From: Gemmataceae bacterium
GTDB lineage: Bacteria > Planctomycetota > Planctomycetia > Gemmatales > Gemmataceae
NCBI GenBank assembly: GCA_025055795.1
Contig: JANWVV010000040.1
Span: 1 to 42,843 of the forward strand
Length of the DNA stretch: 42,843 nucleotides
Direction of reading: 5' to 3'
Both the position numbers and the translations under genes were made by a program. The first letter of the stretch is position 1. Each line of letters starts with the position of its first letter. Below the pieces are notes generated by a model. The model saw only the letters and a program-made list of their open reading frames with translations, had not been told where the DNA came from and searched no databases. Below, in pieces: positions 1 through 7,658 of the stretch.

Positions 1-2
1 CT

Positions 3-422
3 CTTGGCCCCCCCGGTCTGGTGAATCCAGGAGATGCCATATCGATTAACACAGTTGCCCAACAATTCATCGTGGCACACAGCCCAATATCTACAAGCAA
101 TTGGGCAGTTACTTTGAGCTACAACGTTTCCGGTAGTTTTTCGCCTAGTAATCAGATCCTTCTTTACTTCGACTCATTAGATCTGAATATGCTGATCACA
201 TTAACGGTAACGACAACCAGCGGCAACCTGACGGCTACCTATAACATTGTTACCCCTGGTCCAACCCTTGACTTTACAGTGGCCCTTCCCTTCTCCTCAT
301 TGGCAGGACCCGGCAATCTTGCCAATACGACTGGAATTTCGATCACTTTTAACAGTGGAAACATACCGGACGTAGATTTTGTTCTCTTCGGCAAAGATAG
401 AGGCATCCAGCTGACATGGTGA
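3..422 (+). CDS. PEP-CTERM-type exported protein, 5' end outside window, tail out of frame
   Basis: The reading frame is open to the left edge, so the gene begins outside the window; the GTG at 21 is probably internal. The visible 139 codons read as a beta-rich, Ser/Thr/Asn-rich extracellular domain with no cysteines, ending in a stop at 420-422. This style is usual for planctomycete PEP-CTERM surface proteins. The C-terminal sorting tail expected for such a protein lies immediately downstream but one base out of frame (424-519). Skipping a single base near 417-420 would join the two, giving a natural ...QLTGEIPEP or ...LTWEIPEP junction. The body has lower GC (about 43% in 61-120) than the tail and the neighbours. 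The exosortase that would process it starts about 220 bases further on. Function of the domain is unknown. Confidence 0.6.
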   Translation, partial: LGPPGLVNPGDAISINTVAQQFIVAHSPISTSNWAVTLSYNVSGSFSPSNQILLYFDSLDLNMLITLTVTTTSGNLTATYNIVTPGPTLDFTVALPFSSLAGPGNLANTTGISITFNSGNIPDVDFVLFGKDRGIQLTW

Positions 423-423
423 G

Positions 424-519
424 ATCCCGGAGCCGGGGACGTTGGCGACCTTTGCCCTGATCGGTCTGGTGGGCGGACTGGCTGTGCGGCGGCGTCTGCG
501 TCGCGCAGCGGTTGCCTGA
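424..519 (+). other. Out-of-frame PEP-CTERM sorting signal
   Basis: Read from 424, the DNA encodes IPEPGT, then a hydrophobic stretch of about 16 residues (LATFALIGLVGGLAV), then a basic cluster RRRLRR and a stop at 517-519. These are the three parts of a PEP-CTERM signal in the right order and at the very end of an ORF. In this frame a stop at 412-414 separates it from the body upstream, so the frame change must lie between about 414 and 422. The signal is recognised in the membrane by exosortase, whose gene follows. The break may be a real mutation, a sequencing or assembly error, or less likely a programmed +1 shift at TGG-TGA. Confidence 0.75.
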
Positions 520-561
520 CTGCCAAACGTCTACTAGAGTGGCGACGAGGATGAGGCGAAG

Positions 562-591
562 CAACGGGCAGGAACGGCCTCCTGCCCGTTG
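562..591 (+). terminator. Strong hairpin between PEP-CTERM gene and exosortase
   Basis: A perfect 12-bp inverted repeat (caacgggcagga / tcctgcccgttg) with a 6-base loop (574-579). There is no T run after it (tgaattt follows). It lies just after the PEP-CTERM tail, so it probably ends that transcript or attenuates reading into the exosortase gene. Confidence 0.6.
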
Positions 592-644
592 TGAATTTCC
601 GGAACGCAGGATGCCAACCTTCATGCAGATAAACGGTCGTGCAC

Positions 645-2300
645 ATGGCCTCGCCCCCCATGGTTGTTCCCGAACACCGGAGCCTGCTGCTGGTACTGAC
701 CGGCAACGCCCTACTCGTTGCGGTGCTGTTCGGCCCGACCCTGTACCTGTTGACCCAACTGTGGCAACGAGACCAGAACTATTCCCACGGGTATCTGGTC
801 ATTCCCATCAGCCTGTGGCTGGCCTGGCGTATCTACCGACGGGTGGGACCGCCCCAGCACGGGGAGGCAGGCTGGGCCACCATTAGCCTGGCATCAGGTC
901 TGCTGCTGCAAGGTGTGGCCACGGTGGTGCGCTGGCCACCGCTGAGCTACCTGGCGTTATTGTGCATCCTGCGTGGATTACTGGTGGCCGCTGGGGGACG
1001 CCGATGGGCCAGTGCATTCACCTTCCCCCTGCTGTTTCTGTTTTTCATGTTCCCGTTGCCGGTGGTCTGGACAGGATATTTGTCCCTTTGGCTACAGGAC
1101 GTGGTCGCCCGTATCAGCGAAGTAGTCCTGTCGCTGTTTGTGGTCTGTTACCGGACCGGTCACACCCTCCGCATTGCCGGCGTGGACCGCTCGCTGATCA
1201 TTGCCGAGGAATGTAGCGGCCTGGGCCAGATCATTGCCTTTGTCGCCTTCGCCGCCCTATTGGGGCATCTGCTGCAGCGTCCCGGCTGGCATCGCCTGGC
1301 CCTGCTGCTGCTGGCCGCACCAACTGCCATCATTGCCAACACCTTGCGTGTGATCTTGATGAATCTGGGGGCCGCCTGGTTCGGCACAAGCTGGATCAGC
1401 AGTGTGCTGCACGACGTACCCGCCCTCTTCAGCCTGCCGGTCGGAGTGGTGCTGTTCCTGTTGATGGACTCGTGGCTGAGCACGCTCGGGAACGCCTCGC
1501 CGGCGGCAAGGGCAGACCAGGAAGCGAGAACCGCGCCAGGAACCTCCGAGGTACCAGCGGCTGGATCATCCGGGGACGCCAGCCTGGTCCATAGCCTACG
1601 CTGGACGGCTGCGGTGCTAACCTTTGGTGCGGCAGGATTGGTCCTGTTGCAATTCCATCTGCGTCAGGCCGGTGAGATGAGCTTTCCCACGCTGCAGGGC
1701 CCGCTCCAGGCACTGCCGCTGGCCGTGACCGACCCGCAAACGGGACAGACCGTATGGCAGGGAACGGACGTGCCCGCTACTACGGACAATCTGCGGCAAC
1801 GGCTGCCGTTCCGCGTCGACGACGTACTGGTTCGCTACTACCGGCACGACTCGGGCGTGACGGCCCGGCTCTACGTGGTTTACTCCCGCGCAGGGGAAGA
1901 CCGGCAGCATCACCCGGAAATCTGCATCCGCGACGTGCAAGGGGCCCCCGAAGATGTGGCCTTCCGACGCCAGATTCCCCTGGAGGCCACCGGTCCAGCC
2001 ACAGCCGCCCGCTTCCGCTTCTGGCTGACCGCCCAGCGACCCTTGCTGGTCTACTACTGGCACTATACGCTGGAACCAACACCATCAGACGGTAGCTCCC
2101 GGTTGCAACAACTGCATCAGCGGTTAGGCATTACCGCCCCCAGCGTCACGGTGCAACTGTCCCTGAGTGGTGACGAGGCCACGGCGATAACGGCAGCCGA
2201 ACAGACACTGCTGCCCGCCCTGCATGCCGGGATGCAGCAGTTGCTTCCGGCTACGGCCCGTTGTGGTTGTGATCGACTACCAATCGGGCTGGCCCGCTGA
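645..2300 (+). CDS. Exosortase with fused EpsI-like domain
   Basis: A multi-pass membrane transpeptidase-like enzyme that recognises PEP-CTERM tails and cleaves or anchors the proteins at the cell surface. From the ATG at 645 it has 551 residues. Residues 1-280 hold about eight hydrophobic segments. The family signature is complete: NYSHG near residue 46, the catalytic Cys190 in ECSGLGQ, Arg235 in NTLRVIL, and His256 in VLHDVPA. After a low-complexity linker (about 283-315) and one more membrane segment, residues 343-530 form an EpsI-like periplasmic domain with HPEICI where EpsI proteins carry a similar HxPExC motif. EpsI is often a separate gene; fusion is common in planctomycetes. Start choice is uncertain (GTG 639, ATG 645 or ATG 660; none has a clear ribosome binding site). 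A substrate gene lies upstream and a TPR gene 54 bases downstream. Confidence 0.9.
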   Translation: MASPPMVVPEHRSLLLVLTGNALLVAVLFGPTLYLLTQLWQRDQNYSHGYLVIPISLWLAWRIYRRVGPPQHGEAGWATISLASGLLLQGVATVVRWPPLSYLALLCILRGLLVAAGGRRWASAFTFPLLFLFFMFPLPVVWTGYLSLWLQDVVARISEVVLSLFVVCYRTGHTLRIAGVDRSLIIAEECSGLGQIIAFVAFAALLGHLLQRPGWHRLALLLLAAPTAIIANTLRVILMNLGAAWFGTSWISSVLHDVPALFSLPVGVVLFLLMDSWLSTLGNASPAARADQEARTAPGTSEVPAAGSSGDASLVHSLRWTAAVLTFGAAGLVLLQFHLRQAGEMSFPTLQGPLQALPLAVTDPQTGQTVWQGTDVPATTDNLRQRLPFRVDDVLVRYYRHDSGVTARLYVVYSRAGEDRQHHPEICIRDVQGAPEDVAFRRQIPLEATGPATAARFRFWLTAQRPLLVYYWHYTLEPTPSDGSSRLQQLHQRLGITAPSVTVQLSLSGDEATAITAAEQTLLPALHAGMQQLLPATARCGCDRLPIGLAR

Positions 2301-2354
2301 CCCCGGCCCGCGTATCCGCCATCATCCAACAGACGTTCCAATGGGTCCTCAACC

Positions 2355-5300
2355 ATGAGTGTGCGTAGTTCATCGGCGTACCGGATCACCCTGTGGATCC
2401 TCACCCTGCTGTGTCTGGGAGCCACGGGATATATCGCCTACCTGACCTTCTGGGCAGGCAGTTCACCGGCCCGGCTGGCCCGCTCGGCCCAGCAAGCCTA
2501 CGAGAAAGGACAAGCAGCCGAGGCCGACAACAACTGGGAACTGGCCTGCCAACGCTACGACGAGGCCCGGCTACTGGCCCAGAAAGGACTGGACACCCTC
2601 AGCCAACTCGCTGAACAACGCCGGATCAACGACAGCGACTACAAACAACTGCTGGGCACGCTCAACTGGATCAAAGCCCGGGCCATCCGCGATTACCACT
2701 ACGCCCGGGCCGCCGCCGACAACAAACCCCTCCAGGAATTCCCCGATCCGGTGATACAGGAGAATTTCCGCCCCTTCCTGCTGGTGCCTCAGGCCGAGGA
2801 CCGTGTCGAAGCGATCCAGGCCCTACGGATCGCCGGCAACCTCCTGCGCAGCGAGGACCCCGAGGTTCTCAAGGAAGCCCTACGCCTGGAAATCACCCTG
2901 ACGCCGATCAACTGGAAATTTGCCGAACCCCTGCTACGCGAAGCCCTCAAACGGGACCCCAGTGACGTCCGAGCCCATTACTTCCTGGCTCGCTACGAGT
3001 TCGACCAGCCTCGCGAAGACGACATCACCCCCACCGAAGACCGGCGCAAGTCCAGCGAACGCGTGCAACTGGCCCGCGAGCACCTGGAACAAGCGAAGAA
3101 AAAACCCGTGCAATACTGGCGTCTGGCCGGCCTGGAGGCAGAAATCCTCGACTGGACTGTCCGCACGGCCGACAGCCGTCGCCTCAAGCCCGAACTCCGG
3201 GCCGCCAGCCAGCGGCAACTGGAAGAGTTGCTATTTGCTGAACCGGATGGGGCCATTCCGCGGGCGTCCCGTGCTGAAAAATTCGAGTACTTCGGCAATG
3301 CCGACGGCCAGGGCCTGATGCAGGTGCTGCGCATCGCCCTGACCCAGGCCCTGGAAGAGGCCCGCCGACCTGGTGGCGAAATCCGTCGGCTGCGACAGGT
3401 GGTAACGGCTGCCATACAGGTCACCGAAAAGATGCAAGCCGAGCCGGCCCTGCGTCCCCACCTGCCCAATGCCCTGGCTACCCTGGCCGAACTGGCTGCC
3501 CTGGCGCAACCGGTGCTCAGCCGGACCGACCCCACCACCTGGCACCAACTCCAGCAGACTGTGGAACGGCTGCTCACTCAGGCACCGCCGGGAACCGTCT
3601 CCCCCCCGCAGGCCCAGCGGCAACTCGCCCAGTTACGGGTGAACGATGCCGTCCTGGCCCTACGTCAGCAGCAAACCAGCCGCGCCCGCGACCTGTTCCT
3701 GCAGGCTCAGAAAATCCTCGAACAGGCCCTGCGCGACGCCGAAGCCGCCAAACTGCCCGACGTCCAGCTGGACGAATTCCACCACGATCTGGCCGATCTG
3801 AAAATCAAAACCGGTACCCGGCGGGCCGAGATCGAACCCCACCTCAGCCGCTTACAGGCCTCGGCCAACCCCTCCTTGCGGCAGCGTGGCCAGTTCCTCC
3901 AAGCCGTCCTGCTGGAACGTGAGGGGAAACTGGAACGCGCGCGCAAACTGCTGGAACCTCTAGCCGCCAGCAAGGCCGACCCCCGCCTGGCCGTGCGGGC
4001 CCAGATGCTTCTGGCCAATCTCAACATGGCCCTGAACGAACCGGTGGCCGCTCTGGGCTATTTGCGAGGCGTCGAGCCCGTCTTCGACGCCCTGGAGGAG
4101 CTACCGGCTCTGGACCGGGCCTGGATCGACGAACTGACCGGCGGCCGGGACATGCTCCGCGCCCTGCAAGTGCAGGCCAACCTGGCCGCGGCCGGACAAG
4201 CCATCCTGCGCCACCAGCGGACCAATCCCAAACAGCCCGTACCCGCCCAACTGGTCACTCCCTACCTCGATGCCGCCCGCGAACTGGCCAACCGACTGCG
4301 TCCCCCCTCCAGTGCCGACCGCCTCGCCCGTCTGGCCTTGGCCGATTTCTACCTGCGGACCCAACAGCGGGACGCCGCCGAACAACTCCTCACCGCCCTG
4401 GCCACCGATTACCCCGACAGCGTCGACGTTCTGCGACTGCGCTGCCGCCTGCTGGCCTGGCCCAAGGAAAGTGGTAGCACCACCTGGGATCCCAACGGCG
4501 TGGCCGCCGCCGACGCCCTCATCCGCCGCTTCCTCAAGGATTACCCCGCTGACCGCACCGCCCGGCTCTTCTACGCCGAGTGGCTGCTGCAAACCCAGCG
4601 GACCGAACGGGCCATCGAGTACCTCAAGGACCCCGCCCAGTTTGCCTCGGACGACCCCGTGGCCCAACGTCTGCTCGGCCTGGCTTACCTGCGTGCCGGA
4701 CAGCGCGACCAGGCCCAACGCATCCTTACCAACCTGCCCCACGACCCCACTCTGGACCTGCTGCTGATCCAGACAGCAGCGAGCCGCGAAGCCGGCGGCA
4801 AACAACTGCAAGAGGCCTTGCAACGCTACGACAATCAAGGCCGCTTCCGCGTCTACGACGCCCTGCTCCGCCTGCAGGAAGGCCGCTTCGAGGACGCGGT
4901 ACGGGGCTTTGCCAGCGCCCTCGAGTTCAGCGACGTCCGCACGGCCGCCCGAACCGGTCTGATGCTGGCCTTTACCTCCTACCTGCAATTGCAACCCCAC
5001 AAGGCCCGTGATCTGGCCCTGCAATACCTGGCAGAACTCCCGGACGAACTGGATCTGTACCTGGTAGTGGCGGACGCCGCTTTGCTGCTAGAAGACGTGG
5101 GTGAACCATCCGACCGGTGGGAGGCCACCAAAACCATGTATGCGGCCCTTAACAAATGGGAGGAGGAAGCGGTCAAGCAAGGGACGTCACGGGCCGACGT
5201 GGCGTTGACACGCGCCCGGGCTCACCTGCTGGCCGGCTATCCCGAGCGCGCCCGCCGCGATGCCCTCCACAGCCTGGCCAACAACCCCAACCATGGTCCC

Positions 5301-6404
5301 ACCCTGCTTCTGCTCACCGAACTGGCCCTGCTTCCACCCGTCGACCTGGACCGCGCTAAAGAATACCTCAGCGCCGCCCAGAAACACGCGGCCCAAGACC
5401 CCCGCCTGCCTTACGTCGAAGCCCGCGTGGCCGAAGCTACTGGCGACCGCTCCACTCCCGTGACCATCTACCGCAAACTGGTACAGGAGCAACCCAACAA
5501 TCCACTGCCACGCGCCCTGCTGGTGGCGGCCCTGGAAGCGGCCGGGCAGCCCGAGGCAGCCCTGAGCGAAGCCCGACACTGGGCTGCTACCTTGCCCGAC
5601 GACCTGAACGCCACCGCTACCCTGGTCCGCCTGCTGACTTTGCAAGGCGCCCGCAAAGACGCCCTCGACACCGCCGACGCCTTCCTCCAGCGGCAACTCG
5701 ACACCTTGACCCGCCGCCTGCAAGCCCAGCAACCACCGCCACTCCCCCAGGAGCAGCAACAACGCCTTCAGGCCGCCCGCAGTCTGATCCAACTGACCCT
5801 AGCTACTGCCTTCCACCAGGCCCGCGCCGACGACGAAGCCATCCGCCGGGCCCGCGATGTCCTGCACAACGAACCCAACCACCTGGGGGCCCTGCTTTTG
5901 CTCGGACAAATCGCCCTCCAGCGCCAGCAATGGGATGAAGCTCTGACCGCCTACAATACCGTGTTGAAACTGCAGCCCCGGCACTTTGTGGCCGGCAACA
6001 ACCTGGCCTGGATCCTCGCCGAAAAATTGCAGCAACCCGAACGCGCCCTGGCCATCATCCACGACATCTGGAAAGGACGCCCCGACCTCAAACCGGTGGC
6101 CCCCGAACGCCTCCCCGCTGATTTCCTGGACACCATCGGCGTTGTCTATACCCGTCTGAACCGTCCTGACCTGTACCCGGAAATGCGTCTGATCTTCGAG
6201 GCGGCGGTCCGCCGCTATCCAGCCGATCCCCGAATGTATCTGTACCTGGCCCATGCCCAGGCCGCCCTCGGTGAGCGGGCCAAAGCCCTGGAAAATTACG
6301 ACACGGCCATCCGCTTGGCCTCCAGCAACTGCCCGCTGCCCGCAGATCAGATCAAAGCCGTTTTGCAAGCGGCGACTCAGGCCCGTCAGCGTCTACAAAA
6401 CTAA
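2355..6404 (+). CDS. Very large TPR-repeat protein, membrane-anchored
   Basis: 1349 residues. One hydrophobic segment near the N-terminus (about residues 11-33) with basic residues before it suggests an inner-membrane anchor with the rest outside the cytoplasm. The remainder is almost wholly alpha-helical, rich in Ala, Leu, Arg and Gln, and shows repeated TPR-like units with the W/L..G..Y/L...A...Y...L P pattern; the clearest lie near the C-terminus (about 1170-1330). It follows the exosortase by 54 bases on the same strand and is probably co-transcribed. Large TPR proteins accompany exosortase/EPS loci in other bacteria (PrsT-type in the XrtA system), so a role as scaffold in export or polysaccharide assembly is a reasonable inference. 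No enzymatic motif was seen. The start ATG has no strong ribosome binding site. Confidence 0.85.
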   Translation: MSVRSSSAYRITLWILTLLCLGATGYIAYLTFWAGSSPARLARSAQQAYEKGQAAEADNNWELACQRYDEARLLAQKGLDTLSQLAEQRRINDSDYKQLLGTLNWIKARAIRDYHYARAAADNKPLQEFPDPVIQENFRPFLLVPQAEDRVEAIQALRIAGNLLRSEDPEVLKEALRLEITLTPINWKFAEPLLREALKRDPSDVRAHYFLARYEFDQPREDDITPTEDRRKSSERVQLAREHLEQAKKKPVQYWRLAGLEAEILDWTVRTADSRRLKPELRAASQRQLEELLFAEPDGAIPRASRAEKFEYFGNADGQGLMQVLRIALTQALEEARRPGGEIRRLRQVVTAAIQVTEKMQAEPALRPHLPNALATLAELAALAQPVLSRTDPTTWHQLQQTVERLLTQAPPGTVSPPQAQRQLAQLRVNDAVLALRQQQTSRARDLFLQAQKILEQALRDAEAAKLPDVQLDEFHHDLADLKIKTGTRRAEIEPHLSRLQASANPSLRQRGQFLQAVLLEREGKLERARKLLEPLAASKADPRLAVRAQMLLANLNMALNEPVAALGYLRGVEPVFDALEELPALDRAWIDELTGGRDMLRALQVQANLAAAGQAILRHQRTNPKQPVPAQLVTPYLDAARELANRLRPPSSADRLARLALADFYLRTQQRDAAEQLLTALATDYPDSVDVLRLRCRLLAWPKESGSTTWDPNGVAAADALIRRFLKDYPADRTARLFYAEWLLQTQRTERAIEYLKDPAQFASDDPVAQRLLGLAYLRAGQRDQAQRILTNLPHDPTLDLLLIQTAASREAGGKQLQEALQRYDNQGRFRVYDALLRLQEGRFEDAVRGFASALEFSDVRTAARTGLMLAFTSYLQLQPHKARDLALQYLAELPDELDLYLVVADAALLLEDVGEPSDRWEATKTMYAALNKWEEEAVKQGTSRADVALTRARAHLLAGYPERARRDALHSLANNPNHGPTLLLLTELALLPPVDLDRAKEYLSAAQKHAAQDPRLPYVEARVAEATGDRSTPVTIYRKLVQEQPNNPLPRALLVAALEAAGQPEAALSEARHWAATLPDDLNATATLVRLLTLQGARKDALDTADAFLQRQLDTLTRRLQAQQPPPLPQEQQQRLQAARSLIQLTLATAFHQARADDEAIRRARDVLHNEPNHLGALLLLGQIALQRQQWDEALTAYNTVLKLQPRHFVAGNNLAWILAEKLQQPERALAIIHDIWKGRPDLKPVAPERLPADFLDTIGVVYTRLNRPDLYPEMRLIFEAAVRRYPADPRMYLYLAHAQAALGERAKALENYDTAIRLASSNCPLPADQIKAVLQAATQARQRLQN

Positions 6405-6443
6405 ATGGCCACATCTGCCCACATCCTAAGCCCGGGGTGCCCC

Positions 6444-7049
6444 CTACTGTGGCGGTTCGGGAATCTGGACCACTGCGGGCTGGATAATGTGGGGATCGGC
6501 CGACGCCACCACCTCGGGCAGGCGAACTTCCCGGGCCCGCCAGCCGGGATGCTCCACCTGGCCACGATACGGCGGCGTGCCGGTCACGTGACCAATCACC
6601 CGGATGGCCGACGGATCATATCCCGCCGGGATGGTTACCGTCTCCCCCTCGGTAGCTGCCAGCACCGGCTCCAGAACCAGGTGTTCCTGCAGTGCCCGAC
6701 GGGCCTGCCGATGGATCTCCCGAACCGCCTGACCGATCTGGGCATCACTGGCCCCGCTGAGGTCCTCCTGCAGAAAATCCACCAGACGGGCCTGTTCCTG
6801 TAATACCGCTAGCAGTCGCAAAGCCGCTGGGGGAAAGGGCGCCCGCTCCGTCGCTGCCGGCTGCAACGCCTGGCGGATCCGCTCGGCCAAAGCCGGATCC
6901 TGCTGCATCCGTCGCAGCAGGGCCAACGCCTCCCCAAACTGTTTCCATTGACCTACACGCAGCCACAGCACGATCAGCGTGCCCACCACTCCCACGACCA
7001 ATCCGGTTGCCAGAGCAATGATCCAGTCCAATTCCGTGCTCGCGTCCAT
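6444..7049 (-). CDS. Small membrane-anchored protein of unknown function
   Basis: 201 residues, not recognised. A single membrane segment lies at about residues 9-30, followed by a helical, Gln/Arg/Glu-rich region (about 32-130) that could form a coiled coil, then a proline-containing C-terminal part with no known motif, ending in EPPQ. The ATG at 7049 has a GAGG about 10 bases upstream on the minus strand, which supports this start. It converges with the TPR gene (39 bases between stops). It does not overlap any better candidate and its codon bias (C/G third positions) fits the genome. No functional assignment is possible from sequence. Confidence 0.7.
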   Translation of the reverse strand: MDASTELDWIIALATGLVVGVVGTLIVLWLRVGQWKQFGEALALLRRMQQDPALAERIRQALQPAATERAPFPPAALRLLAVLQEQARLVDFLQEDLSGASDAQIGQAVREIHRQARRALQEHLVLEPVLAATEGETVTIPAGYDPSAIRVIGHVTGTPPYRGQVEHPGWRAREVRLPEVVASADPHIIQPAVVQIPEPPQ

Positions 7050-7658
7050 GACAGGGGTCCCTCACACGGTCTAGCGACTCGTCCTGCGATGGTTCCTCCC
7101 CAAACGACACTCAAAGGAGCGACCGCCGCTGTTTTTAGCTTCGGCCACGCCGCTTGTTATACTACCTCCCCCTGCTGATAGCCTGTTGTGTTAGAACCAT
7201 CTTCTCGGGCGCGTAGTTCCAGCCACGTTTTGCCTACATCCAGAACATACGCTCGATGGATACTCGCCTCGCTACGGCAGCACTCTCACTTTTTACCTTC
7301 TGCCCTTGGGGGCTACGTTCATCTGTTGAACACAACAGTTGTTTTGTTGCCATGCTGTTGAAAACAATAGCCAGTGTGTTGCAGGCTGGGCTGCGACCGG
7401 GGGCAGATGCACTCCTTAGCAGCCGAGGCCGCCCTGGTCCGGAAGGAGGAATGTCCGTTCAAGCTATTCAGGCAGGCTTTACTTGATTTGAGGTAGTTGG
7501 CTTGTTGATGAAAAATCCGTGTGGTGAAGTGTAATGTATGTAGTGGATGAAACCATGAGAGTGATCAACAAGTATACTTTTGTAAGAAGTTGGTGCGGAC
7601 CCGCCAGGGGTTGCTGCAGCTTAAGCGAGCCCGGTTAAGGCGGAGTGAGGAGGGAGTA
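7050..7658. other. Divergent intergenic region with operator-like sites
   Basis: 609 bases between the divergent small membrane protein and the redoxin fusion. An ORF of 76 codons at 7256-7486 lacks planctomycete codon character and is not credited. The region holds a pair of 16-bp dyads (listed separately) and a TATACT at 7158-7163 that could be a -10 box, with only a weak -35 match 17 bases upstream. Confidence 0.5.
7323..7370. promoter_or_regulatory. Two copies of a 16-bp dyad (CTGTTG-N4-CAACAG type)
   Basis: CTGTTGAACACAACAG at 7323-7338 and CTGTTGAAAACAATAG at 7355-7370. Each is a 6-4-6 inverted repeat (the second has one mismatch), and the two match at 14 of 16 positions. Their start-to-start distance is 32 bases, about three helical turns, so both would face the same side of the DNA. 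This is the usual look of a tandem repressor or activator site. They lie about 290 bases before the redoxin fusion gene; which gene they control is not known. Confidence 0.5.

Noticed and set aside
4101..5024. Minus-strand ORF of 307 codons inside the TPR gene
   Set aside because: Gly/Gln/Val-rich composition typical of an antisense frame of GC-rich repeats; no start signal.
7256..7486. 76-codon ORF before the redoxin fusion
   Set aside because: No ribosome binding site, no homology that I recognise, and it overlaps the operator-like dyads.
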